Assembly: GCA_036702975.1 (NCBI GenBank)
Contig: DATNPX010000041.1
Coordinates: 1-38,538, forward strand
From: DATNPX01 sp036702975
GTDB taxonomy: Bacteria > Cyanobacteriota > Vampirovibrionia > Obscuribacterales > Obscuribacteraceae
DNA: 38,538 nt
Direction of reading: 5' to 3'
Under the pieces are notes generated by a model. That model was given only the letters and a program-made list of their open reading frames with translations. It was not told where the DNA came from and ran no database searches. Shown here piece by piece: positions 32,623 through 38,538 of this stretch; within the stretch, counting starts at the first letter, position 1; every line of letters starts with the position of its first letter. The translations under genes were made by a program, and so were the position numbers.

Positions 32623-34011
32623 CTATTTCCACTTGTCCTCGTGGTCGATGCGGCCGACGAAAGACTTGTAAGCGATCGGTGCTGGACCGCCATAATCACG
32701 CTCGAACTGTTGCACCAGCTCGTTCTGCCTCACTCTGAAACTACGGAAGTTGCCGTGAATCTCAAAGATGGTGAACAGAAACACGCCCTTCCTCGTGTGA
32801 ATCTCCCCGCTGAGCGCGGAGACTCCGTGGTCGGTATCCGTAAGCGTGCCCGTCTTGCCGATGACTGACCCCGCATAGGTGCCAGTGAATCGCTTCTTGA
32901 GCGTGCTCGGGTCTACGCCGGCAACGGCGAGAATGTCGGACAGATGCATGCCCCGTGCAGCCACCTCTGCCCGAAGTGCCTTGAGAATCGTCTGCATCGC
33001 CCGTGGCGATACGCGATTGACTTCCAGTCCGCTGGTGCTGGCGAATGTCGCCTCGTTTGCAGGCACGCCGAGGTCATGTCTGACAAACTGGGTGAGAGCT
33101 TCCGGTCCACCGATCATGTCGCCGAACATCTTGGCCATCGTGTTGTCCGAATAGCACAACATGATTTTCAACATGTCTTTGAGAGGCGGCGAAACGTGAG
33201 TGGCAAGCAGCGTGCTGTTGCCTGGAGCGGGTCCGACTTTGACGCTGCCCTGCACGAGAACTTGCGTCTGCCGCTTGTGCAGGTTGACGCCCTGGTGCCG
33301 CTTCTTGTAGAAAGGGTCCAGTTCGCTCAAGAGCTGGCGACCGGCGGTAGCACCAGTTGTGTCAAGATTCATCGAGAAATCGGACGACACGTAAATGTCG
33401 CCCGAGATGCTCTTGATCTTGTGCGCCTTGAGGATTTGAATCAGTTCGCTCACCTGACGGTCGCCGAATAGCATGTCGTTGCCCTCGATGAACAGGTCGC
33501 CTTGCAGCTTCCCCTGGGCGTCAACAGTGCCGGTGTAACGAACTTCCGTCGCGAACGTATGGTCGGGGCCGAACTTCCGAAGTACCGCGAGCGTTGTTGC
33601 GAGCTTGGTGTTGGATGCCGGATTGAAGTTGGGATCAGCTGCGTTGACTGAAACGAATTCGGTGCCGTCCTCGGTTTGGATGACGATGCCTTCTTGGAAG
33701 CTACCGCTGTGCGAGAGCAGTTTCTTCCAGGCGTCTGATGGCGAAGGAACCAGTGCTGTCGTCGGTTCGATCGACGGAAGAACCGGATCCTTCCCCGCGC
33801 TAGCTGCGGCGTGAACTGCATGCGGAGAGCCGCGACCATGTGTATGGTGAGGAACCTGCGCATATGCGTGTCTATGACCGTGTCCATGCGTGCTTCTGGC
33901 TTCGGAGGGGCGTGAACTGGTGGACGTAAGCAGTGCGGCAAGGGCCATCGCAGTTACGATGCGCAACCTGGTCATGCCGCTCTTTTTGTGGAGTGTAGGC
34001 TGGCTTTTCAT
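32623..34011 (-). CDS. dacB: D-alanyl-D-alanine carboxypeptidase, PBP4/S13 family
   Basis: The 462-residue protein is a class C low-molecular-weight penicillin-binding protein that trims or cleaves peptidoglycan peptides in the periplasm. All three active-site motifs are present: SxxK at 133-136 (PASNTKLATT), SxN as Ser288-Asp-Asn290 and KTG at 386-388. Start ATG 34011 (MKSQPTLHKK) is chosen over 34071 because AAGGAAGGA lies about eight bases upstream and the next residues form a signal peptide (LRIVTAMALAALLTSTSS). After cleavage a histidine-rich segment follows (HGHGHRHAY, HHTHGRG, residues ~41-60), unusual for the family and possibly metal-binding. The SxxK-to-SxN distance is about 155 residues, clearly shorter than in E. 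coli PBP4, so the inserted domain is reduced. Confidence 0.92.
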   Translation of the reverse strand: MKSQPTLHKKSGMTRLRIVTAMALAALLTSTSSRPSEARSTHGHGHRHAYAQVPHHTHGRGSPHAVHAAASAGKDPVLPSIEPTTALVPSPSDAWKKLLSHSGSFQEGIVIQTEDGTEFVSVNAADPNFNPASNTKLATTLAVLRKFGPDHTFATEVRYTGTVDAQGKLQGDLFIEGNDMLFGDRQVSELIQILKAHKIKSISGDIYVSSDFSMNLDTTGATAGRQLLSELDPFYKKRHQGVNLHKRQTQVLVQGSVKVGPAPGNSTLLATHVSPPLKDMLKIMLCYSDNTMAKMFGDMIGGPEALTQFVRHDLGVPANEATFASTSGLEVNRVSPRAMQTILKALRAEVAARGMHLSDILAVAGVDPSTLKKRFTGTYAGSVIGKTGTLTDTDHGVSALSGEIHTRKGVFLFTIFEIHGNFRSFRVRQNELVQQFERDYGGPAPIAYKSFVGRIDHEDKWK

Positions 34012-34594
34012 GGTGTTTCCTTCCTTGATGGTGCTCGCAATCAGTTCTCCCGACTGAAGCCTGAGGGGCACTAGTCTTCAAACTCGTGACTGGAGTCGAA
34101 AACGGTGTATGGAACTAAATTTTTGCAACGACGACGTGTTCGGCTGATTGCCAGCAAGAAGAGACGTTGTCGAATGCCACTACATATGGTGTGGATAGGA
34201 ATCCACGCGAAATGCAATTTCTAATAAGACAAAGAAAGAGTATTGCTCGAAGTTACATATTTTGTAGAAGAAGGGATCTGATACTCAGAAGTTAGTGGTT
34301 TCGAGCACGAAGAAGCCAGTGCCGGCGGACTATAGCTGGCAAATGTGTATGAAATATAAAAATAACATGTCTGCCCGCTCTGTCATCTTGGCAAGTTGAT
34401 ATTGCGCATTGAGTGGAGGGTTCTAACCATTCAGCCTTTCAAGAACGTCTTTTCAAGAGGATCTCGGTGTTGATGTCATGGGTTTAGCGTCATCTAACGA
34501 GAGGGAAGGTTGGTTTTAGGAAGCTTAAGCCGTACTAATTCGGTGAACTGGAATCAGGGTGCCCCCGTTGATACCTCGACACAGGTTTTGAGCA
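34012..34594. other. Divergent intergenic region, no gene seen
   Basis: This 583-base stretch separates the carboxypeptidase gene from a small plus-strand gene. No coding frame with protein-like composition is visible. The last ~150 bases contain several short G/C-rich blocks (for example GGGTGCCCCC near 34558) that might form a structured leader, but I could not match them to a known riboswitch. Confidence 0.4.
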
Positions 34595-35095
34595 ATGTCT
34601 TTAGCGAAATTAGAACTGGTAGCCGATCCGCAAGAGTTCCAAGCAGCAGGACTGCAAACTGTTGCTAGCAGTCAGCGTTTGATTGAGGAGTACGAAGAGC
34701 AATACTCCACGCAGAACTCGACCAAGAACTATGTTTGCGTTCCAGCCCATTCGCTGGAAGCTGCTTATGTTGAGCAGTTCCGCAAGATGGCGCAACGCGA
34801 CGACTATTTGAAAGAAGTTCCAGTTGCTGAATCAAACCGCTTTGATGTGAGCGTTCAGATGAGGATGCCCGATGAGGAGCTGCAATCGCTTGAAGAGCTA
34901 GTTGTGGCGTTCCGCACGAGAAAGATGCAACGCGTTGCGGCACTTAGACGCAATCAGATTGTTTGCGAAGAGAGCTTCGGCACACAATGCAGATTGATGG
35001 CACTTTGTTTGAGAAACGTGATGGTTGCTCATCTTCAGGATGTGTTCGAAGAACTGAAGTTCGCACTTAAGCAGTTTTCACTTTACTCAAATTGA
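34595..35095 (+). CDS. Unrecognised small helical protein
   Basis: The 166-residue product begins MSLAKLELVADPQEFQAAG and is mainly helical and charged, with two glutamate/glutamine-rich segments (RLIEEYEEQYSTQ; DEELQSLEELVVAFRTRKMQRVAALRRNQ). It contains four cysteines (in YVCVP, IVCEE, TQCRL, ALCLR) and no signal peptide or membrane helix. An in-frame TGA lies just upstream of the ATG, so no longer start is possible, and there is no clear ribosome site. I do not recognise the family; codon-like composition and length support a real gene. Confidence 0.65.
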   Translation: MSLAKLELVADPQEFQAAGLQTVASSQRLIEEYEEQYSTQNSTKNYVCVPAHSLEAAYVEQFRKMAQRDDYLKEVPVAESNRFDVSVQMRMPDEELQSLEELVVAFRTRKMQRVAALRRNQIVCEESFGTQCRLMALCLRNVMVAHLQDVFEELKFALKQFSLYSN

Positions 35096-35318
35096 CAGAT
35101 TGCCCTCGATTTCTACTCAAACTGAACCATTGAAGATCGGCTTATCAAGCCGGTTGGACTAGTTTCCCCCTTTCGATGAATGCGGGTTTATCGGCGGGAT
35201 GAAAATTAGAATTTGCTATTTGTCATCAATTCTCCCTCTAATTTTGTAGAGTATTCGGTGCTACCTTACGGACAGCTAAACGCGTTCGGATGGGCGGCAA
35301 AACGAATGATGGAAAGTC

Positions 35319-35708
35319 ATGGTGTGCGGACCGGCTAGCTGCAATGAATTTGCAAGCGTAGCTCTCTATGCTACTTATCGACCAGGAGGGTTGGAGGAGA
35401 TGATGGAGCGTTTTCGAGTTTGTCCGCCGGATACATTGCAATTGCTGCACGAAGACTCAGTTCCAGATCCCTCGATCTCTTCAACAATAAAGGTTGTAAG
35501 CTACCGCCAGGGAGCAGCAGATACAGGCAACTTCACTGTTTCCAGATATCCAGACGGCACTATCGTGCTAGATGACGGCAAGAATAAAGTCATTCAAAGA
35601 CCGCACAATCATCCGAAAAGAAGAGCTGCAAAATTTGCTCAGATGTTGCAAGGGTGGAAATTCTTTTTGACTGATGTGCTCGGAGTGTTCAGGAAGACCG
35701 CCCACTGA
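35319..35708 (+). CDS. Unrecognised small basic protein
   Basis: The 129-residue product begins MVCGPASCNEFASVALYATY and has a central strand-rich section (STIKVVSYRQGAADTGNFTVSRYPDGTIVLDDG) followed by a basic helix (PHNHPKRRAAKFAQMLQGWKFFLTDVLGVF). No signal peptide is evident. GGAAAG lies two bases before the ATG, too close to be a good ribosome site. It follows another unknown small gene by 223 bases on the same strand. No family is recognised. Confidence 0.5.
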   Translation: MVCGPASCNEFASVALYATYRPGGLEEMMERFRVCPPDTLQLLHEDSVPDPSISSTIKVVSYRQGAADTGNFTVSRYPDGTIVLDDGKNKVIQRPHNHPKRRAAKFAQMLQGWKFFLTDVLGVFRKTAH

Positions 35709-35830
35709 GAATATTTCGCAGGCTAATCGAAGCAGGCATTTCAAGCGAAAATCCCAAATAGCCAGACGCATTAGCACAGACCATTGAAAACTTACAATTG
35801 GCATTGTTATGCTGAAAATATCTAATTTCC

Positions 35831-35893
35831 GCAATATAAAAATCGAAAAGAATTGCGGGAAGAGCGCGTGATAAACGCATACTCTTCCCGCAA
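35831..35893 (-). terminator. Perfect-stem terminator of the 35926-36423 gene
   Basis: TTGCGGGAAGAG (35853-35864) and CTCTTCCCGCAA (35882-35893) form a 12-bp perfect stem, extended inside by GCGT/ACGC. On the minus strand it is followed by TTCTTTTCGATTTTTATA. It begins 33 bases after the gene's stop. Confidence 0.8.
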
Positions 35894-35925
35894 TAAGGGA
35901 TCCTGGCCGTCAGAGGCGCAGCTGC

Positions 35926-36423
35926 TTAAGCGGCGGCACCAAAGCCCAAGAACTGCCAGCGCCAGCGTTTCGTCGGCCTCGCCTCATCGCCGCCTGGGAG
36001 CGACCACGAGATGAACATCGACACACGCGGAACGCCATCGACAATTTCGACTGCCAGGTATGGATTGAGCCCGGCCTCTGCACAGTGGTCAAACACCAGC
36101 CTTGCTGCGTGCTTCAGCTTCTTGGTATCGAAGAAATGCAGCCCACGCTGATCGAAGGTCGTCGGCAGGCGCTCGTTGGTACCGTCGTAGTTGATCTCCA
36201 TCAGCGAGCCACGCACGCGCGTGCCAGGGTGGTTCTCGCGCAGGTGAGTCGCCGTCGCCTTGCCTACGCATTCGGGAATGCTGGCGATGATTTGAGCGGC
36301 CGCTGCGGGCGCTTTCTCCGCCAGTTCTCGCTCGCGTTCGCTATGTTGCTGCACTGCTTCCTGCACGGAATTGCTTGCGTCCCTGCTGGTGGTGTCGGCT
36401 GTTATGTTGCTTGTCGCATTCAT
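35926..36423 (-). CDS. Unrecognised cytosolic protein
   Basis: The 165-residue protein starts at ATG 36423 with AAAGGA six bases upstream. The first ~50 residues are polar, alanine/glutamate-rich and probably disordered or coiled (AVQQHSERERELAEKAPAAAAQ). The rest appears as a small alpha/beta domain (GSLMEINYDGTNERLPTTFD, KHAARLVFDHCAEAGLNPYLAVEIVDGVPRVSMFISW) with a tryptophan-rich tail (KRWRWQFLGFG). No signal peptide or membrane helix is present. A strong terminator follows the gene and another hairpin precedes it, so it is probably monocistronic. I do not recognise the family. Confidence 0.7.
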   Translation of the reverse strand: MNATSNITADTTSRDASNSVQEAVQQHSERERELAEKAPAAAAQIIASIPECVGKATATHLRENHPGTRVRGSLMEINYDGTNERLPTTFDQRGLHFFDTKKLKHAARLVFDHCAEAGLNPYLAVEIVDGVPRVSMFISWSLPGGDEARPTKRWRWQFLGFGAAA

Positions 36424-36486
36424 GTTATTCCTTTCGGCATTCGATGCCAGTTGGAAGTTGATATTTAAAACGAGTGCTATTAAGAG

Positions 36487-36516
36487 AGGCGAGAGGGGTT
36501 CAAATCCCCCTCGCCT
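36487..36516. repeat. Hairpin resembling a tRNA T-arm downstream of the CapK-like gene
   Basis: AGGCGAG (36487-36493) pairs with CTCGCCT (36510-36516), and GGGG/CCCC close a 7-base TTCAAAT loop, with one bulged A. The GGGG-TTCAAAT-CCCC core has the form of a tRNA T-loop, but no other tRNA arm is found upstream. It lies 12 bases after the stop of the minus-strand gene and may be its terminator, although the T-tract is poor. Confidence 0.55.
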
Positions 36517-36527
36517 TCAGTCTCTTG

Positions 36528-38033
36528 CTAGCCCTTCTTTTCCTGGATGTACTTGCTCTTGAGACGAATGTCCTTGCCCTCGAACGGACCGGTTCGATTG
36601 GCGAAGAACTGAACACGCGGCTCCAAGCCGGCCGGGACCATGGTACGGGAGTACCGGAAGTCCTGGTTGGTGACTGCCAATCGATCGAACAGAGCGCGTC
36701 CGATCGCCTCGCAGTCGCTGGGCGGCTCCACTTCCGGGCGCATTTCAATTGCGACCGTGAGCAGCTTATTGGTCTTGTCGTCCTCGCTTGTGACGAGGGC
36801 GAAGGCTTCGACACTCGGCGCCAGCTCCGGAGTTTCGAAGATGATCTTCTCGACTTCGTTCGGTGTGATCTTGCAGCCATAGTAGGCGACTGCCAGATCG
36901 GCCCGGCCGTAGTGGAACAGCACGGGCAGTTCGGCGATGCGCTCGTCGGTCGGGACGTGAATGGCGATGCCCTCTTCTTCGAGAATCCGCACCAACTCAC
37001 GAAAGCGAAGCACATGCCCGCGGTCGTGGATGTTGTAGCGAACCTTGGGCGCCACGTTCTCGACTCGGCAGATGGTGATGAGCAGCTCGCCTTCGTCGTT
37101 TGTTTCGATCAGGTAGTCCATCGGGTTGTATTGAAACACGATAGGATCGCCTTCGAAACGACAGATGCGCTGCCGCAGGCGCGGATTCGTGAGAATCAGA
37201 TTCCGAAGCCTGACGGTGAAGTCGTTCTCGGCCGCGATGTTGATCTCGAGGTCCGAAGCGCCGTATGAGCCATACACACGGCGGAAGTAGCGTTGCAGAT
37301 ATGCCCGCATCGCTTCGCTGATGCCTTCGCCGCCGTAGAAAGCGGTGATGTTGTACTGCGACCAGTCAATCTCGCCGGAATCGACCAGGCTCTTGAGGAA
37401 CGGAGGATAGCCGGCGATGATGTAACGGCGCTTGGGACCAAAGTCTTTGAGCGTCGTGATGATCTTGCCGGCATCGGGTCCGATCGACTTGAGCAGGCAG
37501 ACATCGGAGACGAAGCTGCTCACGTTCATGCCCGTCGCCCAGGGACCGAGAGCAAAGGCGTTGATGAAGAAGATCGGCTCCGTGCCCATCAACTGGTGCA
37601 TGGCGATCTGCATGATGCGGCCGACTTCCTTGCGTTCGGCCGGTCCACGTACCCAGTTGTTCGGCTTTCCGGTCGAACCGCTGCTTTCATCAATGATACC
37701 GCCGACCATCGGCAGCGCACCACCGAAACAGCGTTCTGCGATCGAGTGCTTGAGCACGTAGTTGCCCTTGTCGGTGGCAGGAACAGCGGTCAGGTTTGGC
37801 GTCCAGCCATCCATGACCACAACTGCTCCGTGCTCCGCGACGAACTGCGCGTAAGCAGGGCAGTCACGCTTCGCTTTTTCGAAAACACGCCATGCCTTCC
37901 AGCGCCCGACGAGTTCGCGGAAACCCGCCAGCTGAGGGGCGAAGAGCGCCATGTACAGCCATTCCTGTCTCATCATAAGCCGGCGGCACACCGCAGCCAA
38001 GACGAGGAAGGCGAATATCAGCCTTTGTTTCAT
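36528..38033 (-). CDS. CapK/phenylacetate-CoA-ligase-like adenylating enzyme
   Basis: The 501-residue protein belongs to the AMP-forming adenylate enzymes, PaaK/CapK branch, which activate a carboxylic acid as its adenylate and often transfer it to CoA. Visible motifs are the phosphate loop SSGSTGKP (117-124), YGASDLE (257-263), NDEGELLIT, and the hinge-type HYGRADLAVAYYGCKITPNEVE near 375-395. A hydrophobic N-terminus (LIFAFLVLAAV) suggests membrane attachment. The ATG overlaps the upstream stop by four bases (ATGA), and AGGAGG lies five bases before it. With the nitroreductase-like gene it forms an operon, so the substrate may be a reduced or modified aromatic or fatty acid (inference). Confidence 0.88.
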   Translation of the reverse strand: MKQRLIFAFLVLAAVCRRLMMRQEWLYMALFAPQLAGFRELVGRWKAWRVFEKAKRDCPAYAQFVAEHGAVVVMDGWTPNLTAVPATDKGNYVLKHSIAERCFGGALPMVGGIIDESSGSTGKPNNWVRGPAERKEVGRIMQIAMHQLMGTEPIFFINAFALGPWATGMNVSSFVSDVCLLKSIGPDAGKIITTLKDFGPKRRYIIAGYPPFLKSLVDSGEIDWSQYNITAFYGGEGISEAMRAYLQRYFRRVYGSYGASDLEINIAAENDFTVRLRNLILTNPRLRQRICRFEGDPIVFQYNPMDYLIETNDEGELLITICRVENVAPKVRYNIHDRGHVLRFRELVRILEEEGIAIHVPTDERIAELPVLFHYGRADLAVAYYGCKITPNEVEKIIFETPELAPSVEAFALVTSEDDKTNKLLTVAIEMRPEVEPPSDCEAIGRALFDRLAVTNQDFRYSRTMVPAGLEPRVQFFANRTGPFEGKDIRLKSKYIQEKKG

Positions 38034-38538
38034 GAGGTCCTCCTGGTTTGTTCGATGATCATGTCGTCAAGCGACAGTCGCTGTGAGAGCGGCGGACGCT
38101 TGCTGTAGCCGAGGCGAACCAGCATCCAAAGCGGATGTTGACGCGCCGGATTTTGGAAGTGGTCTTCCATCTCCTTGTGCGCGGTCTGGTTGGTGATGAC
38201 AGAGCCGAACGGATGCAGATACACACCGTGCTTCGTCATTACCAGCCAGAGCCGCGCCATCATGCGCCCGGAATTGATCCAGTCCTCGTGTTTCTCGAAG
38301 AAGGGACCAGAGAGCCAGGCAACGTTTGCGGTGCCAGCCATGGCTTTGATGTACTGGTGCCGCGTGAACTGGTAGACCCCCGGCAGGCGGAAGATCCAGT
38401 TGGCGCGAGCGAACAGCCACATCAGAAAGCCGTTGAAGTTCATGGCGTAGGCGGCGAGACCGTCAGCCTTTCTGCGCGCTTCGTTGAGGCTGAAGCGCAT
38501 CCAGCTGGCGACTTCGTTGCGGGCGACCGGTTCGGACA
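38030..38538 (-). CDS. Nitroreductase-like protein, 5' part beyond the window
   Basis: The frame is open from the right edge to the stop at 38030. About 168 C-terminal residues are present, starting SEPVARNEVASWMRFS, so the internal ATG at 38500 is probably not the start. The ending MLVRLGYSKRPPLSQRLSLDDMI is typical of nitroreductase-family flavoproteins of the Acg-like kind. The middle contains an aromatic segment (FLMWLFARANWIFRLPGVY) and WLVMTKHGVYLHPFGSVI. The family assignment is from general pattern only, as the FMN-binding N-terminus is missing. Its stop overlaps the start of the CapK-like gene by four bases, implying translational coupling. Confidence 0.6.
   Translation of the reverse strand, partial: SEPVARNEVASWMRFSLNEARRKADGLAAYAMNFNGFLMWLFARANWIFRLPGVYQFTRHQYIKAMAGTANVAWLSGPFFEKHEDWINSGRMMARLWLVMTKHGVYLHPFGSVITNQTAHKEMEDHFQNPARQHPLWMLVRLGYSKRPPLSQRLSLDDMIIEQTRRTS

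Noticed and set aside
34490..34594. Resemblance of CCGTACTAATTCGG to the 3' end of 23S rRNA
   Set aside because: Only a dozen or so bases agree, and the surrounding bases do not follow the rRNA, so it is probably coincidence.
36441..36520. Complete tRNA gene ending in the T-arm-like hairpin
   Set aside because: No acceptor 5' strand, D-arm or anticodon arm can be placed in the 75 bases upstream.
1..38538. CRISPR arrays, insertion sequences or transposases
   Set aside because: No regularly spaced short repeats, no transposase or integrase motif, and no IS-type terminal inverted repeats were seen.

Overview
No rRNA or complete tRNA gene is present, so taxonomy rests on style alone. Mixed base composition, very large LysM-headed proteins with proline-rich linkers and glycine/alanine-rich hydrophobic modules, a clostripain-like protease and many lineage-specific genes suggest a non-photosynthetic cyanobacterial relative (Vampirovibrionia/Obscuribacterales type). 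This is a low-to-moderate confidence guess; another large-genome environmental bacterium is possible.

Layout. Bases 1-205 hold the edge of an unrecognised minus-strand gene. Bases 689-13227 form a tight plus-strand four-gene cluster: a 3270-residue multidomain protein (LysM, annexin-like repeats, hydrophobic glycine-rich region, YD-like beta repeats, degenerate HD-like domain, calpain-like cysteine protease, C-terminal hydrophobic helix), a small protein overlapping its stop codon, a hydrophobic glycine-rich protein, and a protein-kinase-fold protein lacking the catalytic aspartate. Bases 13306-18477 carry ordinary accessory genes: an acyltransferase-3 membrane enzyme, an aldo/keto reductase bracketed by a 29-bp near-perfect direct repeat, a DUF6881-type small protein and a membrane-embedded spermidine-synthase-like protein. 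Bases 18815-25204 carry a clostripain-like (C11) protease followed by a second LysM-headed protein of 1454 residues with a TPR-like helical section and an uncharacterised family of internal repeats. Then come a clan-A-type glycoside hydrolase and a fatty acid hydroxylase/sterol desaturase family protein.

From 27784 rightward most genes are on the minus strand and several look more GC-rich by eye, with strong Shine-Dalgarno sequences and long hairpin terminators: a single-ring ClpA/ClpB-D2-like AAA+ ATPase, a CYTH-domain phosphatase/cyclase-type protein, a PBP4-type D-Ala-D-Ala carboxypeptidase, an unknown protein, and a two-gene operon of a nitroreductase-like protein (cut by the right edge) and a CapK/phenylacetate-CoA-ligase-like adenylating enzyme. 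Among them sits a divergent MDR oxidoreductase/HxlR regulator pair with a clear palindromic operator, plus two small plus-strand genes of unknown function.

The most striking content is the 689-13227 cluster. It combines eukaryote-associated folds (annexin-like, calpain-like, kinase-like) in one apparently coupled unit, and a second LysM giant with a protease neighbour lies 5.6 kb beyond the end of this cluster. A polymorphic-toxin/effector or envelope-associated proteolytic assembly is a reasonable hypothesis but is inference. No CRISPR array, insertion sequence or transposase was seen.
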